64,000 nt of DNA from Bacillus methanolicus (GTDB taxonomy: Bacteria; Bacillota; Bacilli; Bacillales; Cytobacillaceae), in assembly GCF_028888695.1 (NCBI RefSeq), contig NZ_PNFF01000001.1, positions 1,435,501 through 1,499,500 of the forward strand, written 5' to 3'. The translations under genes were made by a program, and so were the position numbers. The notes below the pieces were generated by a model. The model was not told the origin of the DNA. It saw only the letters and a program-made list of their open reading frames with translations, and searched no databases. Of the stretch, positions 9,011 through 17,722 are shown piece after piece (the stretch's first letter is position 1; every line of letters begins with the position of its first letter).

Positions 9011-9466
9011 TTACAAATTATTTGAATATTCCTTAATGAGTCCGAGAACCTCTTCGACGTCATTAAATTCTTTCAATTTTTGTACGTTTTCTTTTTTGCT
9101 TAACAGTTTTGTTAATTGGGAAAGAGCTTTTAAATGTGTGGAATTATCAATTGCCGCAATACAGAATAATAATGAAACAGGGTACTTATTATCATTCAAA
9201 AAATGCACCGGTTGTTCAAGTTTCAAAAAACTCATCCCCACTTTGTTCACTCCCATTTCAGGGCGTGCATGCGGGATCGCAATTTCCTGGCCGATAATTA
9301 TATATGGACCCATTGTTTTTACATTATTGATCATGGCATCTACATATGAAGGTTCAATCACCCCTTTCAAAAGCAGCGGTTTGGCTGCCTCTTTTATTGC
9401 TTCTTCCCAGTCTGATAACTGATCCGCGAATTGGATTGTTTCTTTCTTTAACAAATTACTTAACAC
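9011..9466 (-). CDS. ulaC: PTS subunit IIA (mannitol/fructose/ascorbate type)
   Basis: 151 residues of the PTS_EIIA_2 fold. The phosphorylated histidine is His66 in GQEIAIPHARPEMG, and an LLFCIAAIDNSTHLKAL segment follows as in the family. It accepts phosphate from HPr and donates it to the IIB cysteine. It is the first gene of the ula-type operon. No BglG/MtlR-type PRD activator is visible in the window, which is unusual for such systems; control may be elsewhere or through the upstream region at 9467-9700. Confidence 0.88.
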   Translation of the reverse strand: MLSNLLKKETIQFADQLSDWEEAIKEAAKPLLLKGVIEPSYVDAMINNVKTMGPYIIIGQEIAIPHARPEMGVNKVGMSFLKLEQPVHFLNDNKYPVSLLFCIAAIDNSTHLKALSQLTKLLSKKENVQKLKEFNDVEEVLGLIKEYSNNL

Positions 9467-9640
9467 TGGTCGTTTCCCCCCTAAATCCGACTGCCTTTTT
9501 ATGAAAGGTCAATTTGTTTAATGCTTGTCTAAAGATTCATACAAAACTATTTTTCTCCCGTACTTCTTTGTCGATCCCATATGCGGGATAAACTTCGTTC
9601 ACAAATCTGGTATCATAATTAGCTTTACTGGTTTGATTTC

Positions 9641-9670
9641 ATTATACAGTTTGTTTGTATACTTTTTGAA
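9641..9670 (-). promoter_or_regulatory. Candidate sigma-A promoter of the ula operon
   Basis: On the minus strand TTCAAA (9670-9665) is followed after 18 bp by TATAAT (9646-9641), about 175 bp before ulaC. The -10 is perfect and the -35 is weak, so an activator may be needed. Read by eye only. Confidence 0.4.
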
Positions 9671-9831
9671 GCATATTTATTCCCCTTAACGTAAGGCGGC
9701 CATGTCGTATATTTTCTAATTTGTTTACCATCTTAACGTATTTTTGTTGACTCTATTAGACTACAAATATATAATAAAAGTAAAAAGTGGTAATTTTTTT
9801 AAATAATGTAAATAGAAAGGGGGATTTAACG

Positions 9832-10113
9832 ATGAAATCAACCGGAGTTGTAAGAAAGGTGGACGAACTTGGGCGTATTGTAATTCCGAAAGAGTTGCGC
9901 AATACGTTTGATATCAAAGAGAAAGACCCGCTTGAGATTTTCGTTGAGGAAGATAAGATTATTTTGAAAAAGTACAGCCCGTTCAGGGCCTGCATGATAA
10001 CTGGGGAAGTTTCTGATCATAATATTTCTCTTGCTGATGGAAAAATTATCTTAAGCCGTGAAGGCGCTCAAATTCTTCTTAAGGATTTACAACAGTTGCT
10101 TAATGAAAATTAA
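9832..10113 (+). CDS. AbrB/Abh-family transition-state regulator
   Basis: 93 residues from the ATG at 9832 behind AAAGGGGGATTTAACG; the frame is open upstream but this start gives the family N-terminus. Residues 1-50 form the swapped-hairpin AbrB DNA-binding domain (STGVVRKVDELGRIVIPKEL, then DPLEIFVEEDKIILKKY). Residues 55-93 match the C-terminal multimerisation domain (CMITGEVSD, GKIILSREGAQILLKDLQ). Length equals that of Bacillus AbrB and Abh (92-96). In Bacillus these proteins repress post-exponential genes and are titrated by AbbA/AbhA. Whether this copy is the AbrB or the Abh orthologue cannot be settled here. Confidence 0.93.
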   Translation: MKSTGVVRKVDELGRIVIPKELRNTFDIKEKDPLEIFVEEDKIILKKYSPFRACMITGEVSDHNISLADGKIILSREGAQILLKDLQQLLNEN

Positions 10114-10121
10114 AATCAAAA

Positions 10122-10194
10122 GGCTGGCTCATAAAGATTTGACACCCAATTAGAGGGGTCTGGCCCTTTGCTTATGAGTCAGCCGCTTTTTTTT
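10122..10194 (+). terminator. Strong terminator after the AbrB-like gene
   Basis: GGCTGGCTCATAA pairs with TTATGAGTCAGCC, followed by a long T run. The loop carries GGGGTCTGGCCC, a relative of the GGGTCAGACCC word seen in other terminators of this window. Confidence 0.85.
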
Positions 10195-10220
10195 GTCTGA
10201 ATTCACTAATGTTTGGGAAT

Positions 10221-11156
10221 CTATTTTCCGAACATTTCCTCCGGCCAATATGTTTCCCCGATTGCCAGCACTTTTTGCAACTTTTTGTCAAGCTTCAGTC
10301 TGTTCCATTCCTTCTGCATCCGCTCAAGTGCTTCCGGTCCAGTATCATCAGCAAGACGATAAGCTCCATAGTGCATTGGGATAAACACATTGCCTTTCAA
10401 CTCAAGAAATGCTTTGATTGCATCTTCGGGATTTATGTGCGAAGCCGACATAAACCATTCCGGTTCATAGGCGCCGATCGGCATTAAAACAATATCAATT
10501 TTGAATCGGCCGGCAATTTCTTGAAAGCCTCTGAAATAACCGGTATCTCCGGCAAAATAAACGGAGCGGTCTCCATTCTCAATAATCCAGCCGCCCCAAT
10601 GAGAAGTGTTTGTATCACAAAGTGACCGTTTTGTCCAATGCTGGGCAGGAACAAAAGCTATTGACAAAGTTCCATCCGAAAAAGTATCCCACCATTTGGC
10701 TTCAATGACATTTTTATACCCCCTTCGAGTAAAAGCGGATTTTAAGCCGATCGGGACGTAAAAAACCGGTGAACCTTTTAGTTTGCGGATCGAGCCGAAA
10801 TCAAGATGGTCATAATGACCGTGCGATATAACAACAATATCAATCTCCGGTAATTCTGCAATTGGAATTCCCGGTTCTGTTAACCGTTTTTGGAAACCCA
10901 TCCATTTCGCCCAAACCGGGTCGGTTAAAATATTAAGACCATTCATTTGGATAAAAAAAGTTGAATGGCCAATCCATGTAATCGACATTTTCGTCCGATT
11001 TTGCTGTAATTTCTCAATTTCTTTTTGAGCTGCCTGAGGAATTTGGACCGACAAATCCTTTTTCTTCGCCCGCCGCTCTCTTGACCAGCGCAACATATCT
11101 GAAAATGACTTTGAAGTTTGTACATGATCATAATTTTCGTAGCGGACCCGTTTCAT
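10221..11156 (-). CDS. MBL-fold metal-dependent hydrolase (NAPE-PLD/UlaG-like group)
   Basis: 311 residues from the ATG at 11156, preceded by AGAGGAGAACAAAG. The metallo-beta-lactamase core starts with SITWIGHSTFFIQMNG, followed by the metal site SHGHYDHLD (HxHxDH), GDTGYF and the late MPIGAYEP and PMHYGAYRL motifs. This order and the absence of a signal peptide fit the cytosolic NAPE-PLD-like/L-ascorbate-6-phosphate-lactonase-like branch. A role as lactonase for the nearby ula PTS (UlaG-like) is tempting, but the sequence reads closer to the generic NAPE-PLD-like group, and it is separated from the PTS by the AbrB gene. Function not assigned. Confidence 0.85.
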   Translation of the reverse strand: MKRVRYENYDHVQTSKSFSDMLRWSRERRAKKKDLSVQIPQAAQKEIEKLQQNRTKMSITWIGHSTFFIQMNGLNILTDPVWAKWMGFQKRLTEPGIPIAELPEIDIVVISHGHYDHLDFGSIRKLKGSPVFYVPIGLKSAFTRRGYKNVIEAKWWDTFSDGTLSIAFVPAQHWTKRSLCDTNTSHWGGWIIENGDRSVYFAGDTGYFRGFQEIAGRFKIDIVLMPIGAYEPEWFMSASHINPEDAIKAFLELKGNVFIPMHYGAYRLADDTGPEALERMQKEWNRLKLDKKLQKVLAIGETYWPEEMFGK

Positions 11157-11271
11157 TCTTTGTTCTCCTCTTAATCTTTCATTGACTTTCTGCAAGTCTA
11201 TCAATATTTTAATGCCGCAAACCACTTTTGACAAAATCAACGCTTCATATACCGGATGAATTTCTTTCTAA

Positions 11272-11324
11272 TTTATTTGTTATCGGCCACTTTTAGGTTT
11301 TATCGACCACTTTTTCTTAAAGAG
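11272..11324. repeat. Repeat cluster C: two units of a 20-21-nt intergenic repeat
   Basis: Two copies of TTATCGRCCACTTTT spaced 20 nt apart in the gap between the exporter and MBL genes. They are intermediate in sequence between the larger clusters at 42454-42619 (GCCACTTTT..ATTTATGA) and 44159-44264 (AAAAGTGGTCGATA). Confidence 0.6.
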
Positions 11325-11344
11325 AGTTGTTGTCTCTAAAAAAA

Positions 11345-11373
11345 GGGCGGCATTATTTTTAAAATAATGCCGT
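11345..11373 (-). terminator. Terminator of the DHA2 exporter gene
   Basis: GACGGCATTAT pairs with ATAATGCCGCC and is followed by CTTTTTTT on the minus strand, 20 bp past the stop codon. Confidence 0.85.
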
Positions 11374-11391
11374 CTTCGATCATTTTGTTTA

Positions 11392-13020
11392 TTAGCTTTC
11401 ATTATTGCTTAACTTCCCCGAAACTGCCCTTTGCTTATTTGCGTGCACAGGACGGTCAGCCGCGCTTCTTAACGGAATTTCCTTTAAGAAAAATGTTAAG
11501 AACACTGCTATTAACATTGTAAAGGTTACAAACAGGAACACGCCTGAGAGTGCGTACGTTAAGGCTTCCTGTAATGAATGAATCATGTTTTCAAAAAACG
11601 GAATTGCTTCTTTTGGAAGCATGCTTTTTACTTGATCTAATTTTTCATGGTCCAGCAAAAGCTGAGGGTTTTGCATTGATTCCATTTTGCCGGCAAGTTC
11701 AGGTGAAGCAGCCATATGATTTGTTTCATTGTTTTGCATCATCGTTTCCATCTTATCTTTCATACGCGAATTTAACAGTGTTCCCATGATCGCAACTCCG
11801 ACCGTTCCCCCAATGGAACGGAACAGTTGGGTCGAAGCCGTTGCGACCCCGAGCAGGCTCTGATCAACCGCATTTTGAACAGTCAGTGTAAAGACAGTCA
11901 TGCCGATCCCGAGTCCGAACCCGACAAGAACGAGGTAAAACACAAGCACGTATTGAGAAGTGTTCATATCCATTGTCGAAAGCAAATATAATCCTAAAGT
12001 CGAGATACAAAGACCAACAATGGCTTGAACTTTGTATTTTCCTGTTTTTGTAATGATTTGGCCGCCGATGGCACTTGCAAATACAAGTCCAAAGGTCATC
12101 GCCATCGTAAGAAAACTCGAGTGTGTGGCAGAAAAACCGAGTACACCTTGAATAAAGTAAGGAACGTACATGACGCCGCCAAACATCGACACCCCGATCA
12201 CAAAGCCGATCACATTAGAGATGCTAAAAATGCCGTTCTTAAACAAGTCCAGCGGCAATATAGGACTTTTTGCTTTTCTTTCAAATATGATAAAAATAAA
12301 AAGACTAACAATCGTCGCTCCGAACAGTCCAAGTATTTGCGCTGAATCCCATTCGTATTTGGTCCCGGCCCAGGAGAAGGCGAGCAAAGCAAACACAATC
12401 GTTGCCGTTAAGAAAAGAGAACCCGCATAATCGACGTTTTCCCCCGGCTTTTTTTCAACTTTAGGAAACAGTTTCCAAATGAGGACGAGAGCAACAATAC
12501 CTAGCGGCAGGAATACCCAGAATACCCATTTCCACTCAAGATTATCAACAATATAGCCGCCGAGTGTCGGTCCGAAGACGCTGGAAATCCCGAATACGGC
12601 GCTCATTGCGCCTTGCCACCTGCCGCGTTCCCTCGGAGCAAACAAATCTCCAACAGCAGTAAAAGCTGTTGACATGATCATTCCGGCTCCCAGCCCCTGA
12701 ATGCCCCGGTACGTAATCATTTGAAAAATGTCTGAAGACGTTCCGGCAAGAAACGCACCGATTGAAAAGATGATGATTCCAATAATAAGAAAGGGCTTCC
12801 GTCCATATATATCTGACAGTTTACCGACTAAGATCGTTGTAATGGAGCTTGTCAGCATGTAAATAGTAAAAACCCAGCTGTAATAATCAAGCCCCCCCAG
12901 TTCGGAAATGATTTTTGGCAAAGCATTGCCGACAATCGTCTGATTAACAGCAGCAAAAAACATCGCTGCAATAATCGCAATCATGATGGTAACTTTTTCT
13001 TTATGACTTAAATGTTCCAT
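11392..13020 (-). CDS. MFS multidrug exporter, DHA2 (EmrB/QacA/LmrB) family, 14 TM
   Basis: 542 residues from the ATG at 13020, which follows GGGGTGAAAAACTGG; the ATG ten codons upstream has no binding site. About 14 membrane helices with MFS motif A (GKLSDIYGRKP), FRSIGGTVGVAIMGTLLNSR and the antiporter motif C (VFGPTLGG). A long extracytoplasmic loop near residues 435-480 is rich in Met and Asn, typical of EmrB-like proteins. These are proton antiporters for lipophilic drugs. No adjacent TetR regulator is present; a short palindrome ACTTAGTTAAGT at 13125-13136 upstream may be an operator. Confidence 0.92.
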   Translation of the reverse strand: MEHLSHKEKVTIMIAIIAAMFFAAVNQTIVGNALPKIISELGGLDYYSWVFTIYMLTSSITTILVGKLSDIYGRKPFLIIGIIIFSIGAFLAGTSSDIFQMITYRGIQGLGAGMIMSTAFTAVGDLFAPRERGRWQGAMSAVFGISSVFGPTLGGYIVDNLEWKWVFWVFLPLGIVALVLIWKLFPKVEKKPGENVDYAGSLFLTATIVFALLAFSWAGTKYEWDSAQILGLFGATIVSLFIFIIFERKAKSPILPLDLFKNGIFSISNVIGFVIGVSMFGGVMYVPYFIQGVLGFSATHSSFLTMAMTFGLVFASAIGGQIITKTGKYKVQAIVGLCISTLGLYLLSTMDMNTSQYVLVFYLVLVGFGLGIGMTVFTLTVQNAVDQSLLGVATASTQLFRSIGGTVGVAIMGTLLNSRMKDKMETMMQNNETNHMAASPELAGKMESMQNPQLLLDHEKLDQVKSMLPKEAIPFFENMIHSLQEALTYALSGVFLFVTFTMLIAVFLTFFLKEIPLRSAADRPVHANKQRAVSGKLSNNES

Positions 13021-13180
13021 CCAGTTTTTCACCCCAATTTTATTTACCATTGATTAATCTGTATTAATATCTTCAATAACTTTGATTTTCAATCGCCTGC
13101 GTTCTTTTAATATATAAATATTTCACTTAGTTAAGTATTAGTAAATATAAATCCATATTTCTAACTTGTCAATAGAAAAG

Positions 13181-13213
13181 GGTCAGACCCCTCAAAAAGG
13201 AGTCAGACCCTAC
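13181..13213 (-). terminator. Terminator with GGGTCAGACCC arms
   Basis: On the minus strand GGGTCTGACTCC and GGGGTCTGACCC pair with two mismatches around a 7-nt loop and run into TTTTC, 10 bp after the Gfo/Idh gene. Same repeat family as 6485-6524. Confidence 0.65.
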
Positions 13214-13222
13214 CCTTACAGA

Positions 13223-14206
13223 TTAATTTTTGTCTGCCGGAAATACGACGCCGATTTGTTTGCGTGCTTCATCAATCACTTCCATAGCGGCTAATGAATT
13301 GGCAAATGAATTTATTAAAGACTCTGTTTCGCTGTTTTGAATGAGTCTGATGAATTCTTTTATTTCATAATACATCGAATGTCCTTGAGGCTTTGAAATG
13401 TCTTCGATTGTTCCGTCCCTGTACTGAATTTTCACATTTGTCGGTGTGTGTATTTTGTCGATGATGATGCTGCCATTTTCGCCTTGTATTTCAGATGGAA
13501 TAAAAGAATCAGTGATCTTTGAAAACATGATGACGGCTTCTTTGTCTTCATATTTCATAAGGATGCTTCCTTCTCCGTCAACTCCCGATTCAAGAATAAG
13601 CCCGTTCGCCTTTATACTATGCGGTTTTCCGAACAGAACAATGGCGGGATAGACGCAGTAAACGCCAATATCCATTAATGCCCCGTTTGAAAAAGCCGGA
13701 TTAAATGCATTAAGAATCGTGCCTTGTTTATAAGCATCATAGCGGGATGAATACTGGCAGAAACTCGCAAAATACCTGCGTATTGTTCCGATTTTATGTA
13801 AGTTTTCTTGAATCGCTTGAAAGTTCGGAAGGAGAGTCGATTTTAATGCTTCCATTAACAAAACATTGTTAGCCTTTGCCGCCTCAACCATCTTTTTAGC
13901 TTCCGCAGCGTTCGATGCGATCGGTTTTTCACAGAGCACGTGTTTCCCTTCATTCATATAAATAATCGCTTGTTCAGCATGCAATGAATTAGGGCTTGCT
14001 ATATAAACGGCATCAATATGATTGCTTTTTGCCATCGTTTCGTGATCTGTGAAAGTGTATTTTGCCCCATGCTTTGAAGCAAATTCATCGGCCCGTTCTT
14101 TTGTTCTGGAATAAACAGCCGTTAATGCAAAATCCTCTATTTCTTTAGCTCCTTTTATAAATTCATCAGTGATCCAGTTCGTTCCGACAACCCCAAATCG
14201 TATCAA
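13223..14206 (-). CDS. Gfo/Idh/MocA-family NAD(P)-dependent oxidoreductase
   Basis: 327 residues. The N-terminal Rossmann start is RFGVVGTNWITDEFIKG, the cofactor/active-site motif CEKPIASN lies near residue 97, and the C-terminal alpha/beta domain begins around residue 125. Length and motifs are normal for the family, which oxidises or reduces sugars, inositols and related compounds. It appears single-gene: a terminator lies just downstream and a second hairpin (14325-14350) separates it from the next gene. Substrate unknown. ATG at 14206 follows AAGGGGGAAAC. Confidence 0.92.
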   Translation of the reverse strand: MIRFGVVGTNWITDEFIKGAKEIEDFALTAVYSRTKERADEFASKHGAKYTFTDHETMAKSNHIDAVYIASPNSLHAEQAIIYMNEGKHVLCEKPIASNAAEAKKMVEAAKANNVLLMEALKSTLLPNFQAIQENLHKIGTIRRYFASFCQYSSRYDAYKQGTILNAFNPAFSNGALMDIGVYCVYPAIVLFGKPHSIKANGLILESGVDGEGSILMKYEDKEAVIMFSKITDSFIPSEIQGENGSIIIDKIHTPTNVKIQYRDGTIEDISKPQGHSMYYEIKEFIRLIQNSETESLINSFANSLAAMEVIDEARKQIGVVFPADKN

Positions 14207-14324
14207 AATGTTTCCCCCTTTGTGCGAAAGTCAAAAATGATTCAAATGAAAATTTTTTCAACTTCATAGTAACAGTATGACAGTGATTTTTCCATAAAAG
14301 TTTCAGTAATAACACAATACAAAA

Positions 14325-14350
14325 AAAGCTCGGATTTTTCTCGAGCTTTT
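14325..14350 (-). terminator. Bidirectional terminator
   Basis: AAAGCTCG and CGAGCTTT arms around a 9-nt loop, A-rich on the left and T-rich on the right, between the Gfo/Idh promoter region and the small membrane protein gene. Confidence 0.6.
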
Positions 14351-14507
14351 ATATTGTATATTTATTTGTACGCTATTTTTTTGAAAGCCAAGAGCTGCCA
14401 GTAGAGGGTTCCCATCTCATTTGCCACGTGCATTCAAAGCAAATTGGAGAGTCTATCGATTTCTTTGTTTTATATAGAGCGAAACGTTTTCATCTTCAAA
14501 ATAGTAA

Positions 14508-14567
14508 AAAAAGACTGCTCTTGTTTGGGAAATGCGAATAAAAATAATTCGATAAACAGTCTCCTAA
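14508..14567 (-). terminator. Probable terminator of the small membrane protein gene
   Basis: On the minus strand AGACTG(TTTATCG) and a distal CAGTCT followed by TTTTTTT can close a long, interrupted hairpin directly after the stop codon at 14572. Confidence 0.45.
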
Positions 14568-14571
14568 ATTA

Positions 14572-14763
14572 TTAATTCCAGCGGCCGGTTTTTGATATTT
14601 CTAGCAGCGCCCAAATTAAGTGAAACATAAACATTGCGATTGTTATCGGAACGAGCATCAATAAATTTTTTCCGTATTTTTCTTTAATTTCCGCTACATA
14701 GAAACCGCAGAAAAACAAAACTACCATTGCAGCTACAAGCATAAATGTGTAAACGAAATACAT
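14572..14763 (-). CDS. Small two-helix membrane protein, unknown function
   Basis: 63 residues from the ATG at 14763, which has GAGGAGG 9 nt upstream (the in-frame TTG six codons earlier lies in the binding site itself). Two hydrophobic segments are visible, residues about 1-22 (YFVYTFMLVAAMVVLFFCGF) and 36-54 (LLMLVPITIAMFMFHLIWAL), with a lysine-rich loop between them. I recognise no family. It stands alone between terminators. Confidence 0.6.
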   Translation of the reverse strand: MYFVYTFMLVAAMVVLFFCGFYVAEIKEKYGKNLLMLVPITIAMFMFHLIWALLEISKTGRWN

Positions 14764-14942
14764 GCTTCTATGCCTCCTCAATACTTCATTACTTTGGCTG
14801 ATACAGTGTTTTTTGTTTTATCAGGTCACCATTCCCTGATATCAGTGCCATTATAAGGAAGGTATTGCTTTAAGTAAAGCATATCAAGCAATGATTTAGA
14901 CATATTTCATATAATTGTAAGAATTTGTTCGATTTTTTGAAA

Positions 14943-15209
14943 CTATTTCGGTTTATCATACTTCATTGCCCTGTCACTATCTTGAAATCCTTTTGTTGTT
15001 GGATCCTGGATGATCCCAAGCATCGACAAAATGATAAAGACGGAATTGGCAAGGGTAAGAATTTCGCTTTTCACTTCTTCTGTAAGCTGAAAATCTGTTA
15101 CTCCCAACGAGTTTAACACAGGCAGAATGATTTGAGCGACAAGCATAATTTGTGAGAGGAATGAGATGGCCCATATTCTGTTTTGGAAACGAACCTTCCA
15201 GTTTATCAT
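14943..15209 (-). CDS. Phage phiLC3-type holin, orphan
   Basis: 88 residues. It begins MINWKVRFQNRIWA, has a hydrophobic segment (FLSQIMLVAQIILPVL), a linker with VTDFQLTEE, a second hydrophobic helix (NSVFIILSMLGIIQDP) and ends TTKGFQDSDRAMKYDKPK. The DPTT.G..DS..A..Y tail is the hallmark of phiLC3-family holins. In phages these make membrane holes that release the endolysin. Here there is no endolysin, tail or other phage gene nearby, so this is a domesticated or stray holin. ATG at 15209 follows AAAGGAGAATTGAAAC. It could take part in autolysis, export or spore-related lysis; that is speculation. Confidence 0.85.
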   Translation of the reverse strand: MINWKVRFQNRIWAISFLSQIMLVAQIILPVLNSLGVTDFQLTEEVKSEILTLANSVFIILSMLGIIQDPTTKGFQDSDRAMKYDKPK

Positions 15210-15309
15210 GTTTCAATTCTCCTTTGTTGGTAATTTTTTACTACTAACATATGCTTGTCTTCTGAATTGTTGTATGTTTTTACACTATAAGATGGAGGAA
15301 AAAAATTAA

Positions 15310-15338
15310 GACCAGGAGATAACATGATTCTCCTGGTC
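15310..15338 (-). terminator. Terminator of the HAD phosphatase gene
   Basis: GACCAGGAGA pairs with TCTCCTGGTC around a 9-nt loop, with TTAATTTTTTT on the minus-strand side and ATTTTT on the plus side, so it may work in both directions. Confidence 0.85.
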
Positions 15339-15351
15339 AGATTTTTAATAA

Positions 15352-16101
15352 TTAATTTAACACCCATTTCCGGATCGCTTGGGCTACTCCGGCTTTTTCA
15401 TTTGTTTCCGTTATATCATCGGCTGCTTCTTTTACGATATCCTGGGCATTTCCCATTGCAATTCCCAGGCCTGCTTCTTTTATCATTGCAATATCGTTTA
15501 AACTGTCGCCGCACGCCATTACATGATCCATCGAAATGCCAAGAAAATCGCATACTTTTCTAATCGCTTTCGCTTTGTTTATCCCAATCGGATTGACTTC
15601 GATGTTGGTGTGGCTTGAATTGCTTATTTCGAATTTGCCCATTGATTTCAATTCATTCAAAATGATTTGACGGACATTGTCATCTTCAACATCAAAGCCG
15701 AATTTCAGCCATTTCGATGCAGCAATCTGCTCGGGGCTAAGCTCCCTGCTGTAAACTTTGTCTGTACTGACAGCCCAAAAGTATGTTTTATATGTTTGTG
15801 AAAGATCCCACAGCCACTTGATCAGTTCGGAATCAATTAAGTTTCTTTCAACAAGTTCGCCGTCAGGCCCCCAAATTTCACTTCCGTTCACTGTAACGAG
15901 ATAAGACGATAGTTCCAGCGACTTTGCGTAGTCGCGGCATGTCAACAAACTTCTGCCCGTACTGAGCACGACATGAATTCCTTTTTCCATTGCTTCTTTA
16001 ATTGCTTTTCGATTCTCTTCAGGCACTTCACATTTTTCATTAAGCAAAGTTCCATCCATATCGAGTGCAATTAACTTAATATCCAAATCTCTCTCTCCCA
16101 T
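15352..16101 (-). CDS. Cof-type HAD-IIB family sugar-phosphate phosphatase
   Basis: 249 residues from the ATG at 16101 (GGGAGGAAGAAAC before it; the ATG six codons upstream overlaps that site). HAD motif I is IALDMDGTLLNE, motif II STGRS, motif III around IGINKAKAIRK, and motif IV MACGDSLNDIAMIKEAG. The cap between motifs II and III is the C2B type of the Cof/YidA group. The family dephosphorylates sugar phosphates, FMN/PLP or similar small molecules. ATG start and length are normal; substrate unknown. It is the gene after TatD on the same strand. Confidence 0.92.
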   Translation of the reverse strand: MGERDLDIKLIALDMDGTLLNEKCEVPEENRKAIKEAMEKGIHVVLSTGRSLLTCRDYAKSLELSSYLVTVNGSEIWGPDGELVERNLIDSELIKWLWDLSQTYKTYFWAVSTDKVYSRELSPEQIAASKWLKFGFDVEDDNVRQIILNELKSMGKFEISNSSHTNIEVNPIGINKAKAIRKVCDFLGISMDHVMACGDSLNDIAMIKEAGLGIAMGNAQDIVKEAADDITETNEKAGVAQAIRKWVLN

Positions 16102-16209
16102 GTTTCTTCCTCCCGCCATTTGTTCGTATTGTCTCTGTTAATTCCGGACTCAAGTGAGTTGAAAAGAGAGCTGCCTAATCTCTCCCATCATTCTTTATTG
16201 TACACCATT

Positions 16210-16983
16210 CTATATACAATAGAATGTTTTTGTATTTTTCCGCACCTGTCGAAACACGTCAGTGACGGGAATCTTTTTGATTTTCGCTATTTCTTTCACG
16301 GATTCCGCCATCATTACCGGGTGAGTCATTTTACCTCTAAAAGGGCCTTCAAACGGCCACGGACCATCCGTTTCAATCATAATTTGTTCCAGCGGATAAG
16401 CATTCACTAGTTGTTGAATCTCATGTTCATAAACGACATCCGGGGTTACGGATATAAAATAGCCGTTGGCAATCATTCTTTCGATTGTTTTGCTGTCGCC
16501 TTTAAACCAATGAAAATGGGCTTTTTCTATCGAATGCTTTTCGAGCAGATCACAGGCAATTGGCGCATCGTCATATACTGCATGTAAAACGATTGGTTTT
16601 CCCCACTTTTTAGCCAATTTAATAAACTGTTCCAATAGCTCAAAATACTTTCCGACTTCGTATGAAGTAACTTTCTGCTCACTCCGCAAATAATAAGGAA
16701 GGCCGACCTCACCGACTGCAGCCATTTCTGTTTTGTGTTCCTTCATCCAGCCAACAAGTTTTTCAATCTCGTTTTCATCGGGAAGCGGCTGTTCCGGATG
16801 AAAGCCGAATGCTGGCTTGACTTTGTCGTATTCCTTGGAAAGCTCGAGATTTGTTTTGCATGATTCAAGGTGGAATGACACAGAAATAAGTGCTTCAAGA
16901 AACGGCGAGTTTTCAACGATCTCTTTAATCGCCTCTCCTTGATATTGATCAAGATGGATATGGGCATCAATCATTTTTTCCAT
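16210..16983 (-). CDS. TatD-family metal-dependent hydrolase
   Basis: 258 residues by the GTG at 16986, 257 from the ATG at 16983; the latter is 8 nt after GGGGAG. It starts MIDAHIHLDQY (metal-binding HxH), with GEVGLPYY, PIVLHAVYDDAP, HFHWFKG and IETDGPWPFEG following in TatD order. TatD proteins are TIM-barrel Mg/Zn-dependent nucleases or phosphoesterases. The gene overlaps the thi ATPase by 17 nt and so belongs to the thiamine-precursor operon by position, although a role in thiamine uptake is not known. Its stop codon is inside a small palindrome, CATTCTATTGTATATAGAATG. Confidence 0.88.
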   Translation of the reverse strand: MEKMIDAHIHLDQYQGEAIKEIVENSPFLEALISVSFHLESCKTNLELSKEYDKVKPAFGFHPEQPLPDENEIEKLVGWMKEHKTEMAAVGEVGLPYYLRSEQKVTSYEVGKYFELLEQFIKLAKKWGKPIVLHAVYDDAPIACDLLEKHSIEKAHFHWFKGDSKTIERMIANGYFISVTPDVVYEHEIQQLVNAYPLEQIMIETDGPWPFEGPFRGKMTHPVMMAESVKEIAKIKKIPVTDVFRQVRKNTKTFYCI

Positions 16984-17722
16984 CACGGTTACTCCCCTGC
17001 AACGTGTAGAAAATCTCCCTTTTCCATTTCAAAAAATCGTCCGTAAGCATCATACTTTCGTCTCTTGGCCGTGAAAAAGGTATATGAAATTCAGCTTTCA
17101 CTTTCGCCGGTTTATTAGACAGCACAATGATCCTGTCTGATAAAAACAAAGCCTCATCAATGTTATGGGTGACAAACAGAACCGTCTTGCGGTTTTCCTC
17201 CCAAATCGACAGCAGCCATTTTTGCATTTTAAGCCGGGTCAGTTCATCAAGCGCCGAAAACGGTTCATCGAGGCAAATTACGGATTGCGGGCTTAATAAT
17301 GCACGAATAAAGGAAACCCTCTGCTTCATTCCGCCGGATAGTTCATGAGGGTAAGAATTCAGATAAGAAGCTAATCCTGCTTTTTCGAGCATTTCCTTTG
17401 CTTTTTCCTTGTCCGGTTTCCCTTTCAATTCTTGGCTGAGAATAGTATTTTCCAACACGGTTCTCCACGGGAAAAGAGAAGGGGTTTGCGGCATATAGCT
17501 GATTTCTCCCCTTGTACCGTTGATCGTTTTGTTTTCAAGCTGTATCGTTCCCTCATCAGGTGTGATGATTCCGCCAATCATATGAAAAATGGTGCTTTTC
17601 CCGCTTCCCGACGGACCGATGATTGAAACAAATTCTTCTTTTTCCACTCGAAAGGAAAGGTCCCGAATAATTTCATTTGTGCCAAATCGTTTTGATACTT
17701 CTTTTACAATTAGATGGCTCAT
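16967..17722 (-). CDS. thiZ: ABC transporter ATPase for a thiamine precursor (ThiZ-like)
   Basis: 251 residues. Walker A IIGPSGSGKSTIFHM, Q-loop SYMPQTPSLFPW, signature LSGGMKQRVSFIRALL, Walker B VICLDEPFSAL and a switch histidine in VTHNIDEALFL. It resembles the nitrate/taurine/aminopyrimidine ATPase branch. With the permease and binding protein next to it, it fits the ThiXYZ importer known in Bacillus for formylaminopyrimidine/HMP-type thiamine precursors. It overlaps the permease gene by 4 nt (ATGA). The TPP riboswitch at 21663-21795 on the same strand supports the pathway, although an IS now intervenes. Confidence 0.88.
   Translation of the reverse strand: MSHLIVKEVSKRFGTNEIIRDLSFRVEKEEFVSIIGPSGSGKSTIFHMIGGIITPDEGTIQLENKTINGTRGEISYMPQTPSLFPWRTVLENTILSQELKGKPDKEKAKEMLEKAGLASYLNSYPHELSGGMKQRVSFIRALLSPQSVICLDEPFSALDELTRLKMQKWLLSIWEENRKTVLFVTHNIDEALFLSDRIIVLSNKPAKVKAEFHIPFSRPRDESMMLTDDFLKWKREIFYTLQGSNRDGKND

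Noticed and set aside
10221-11156. UlaG-type ascorbate-6-phosphate lactonase linked to the ula PTS
   Set aside because: The MBL motifs fit the wider NAPE-PLD-like group, and the gene is separated by the AbrB unit and its terminator, so I left the substrate open.
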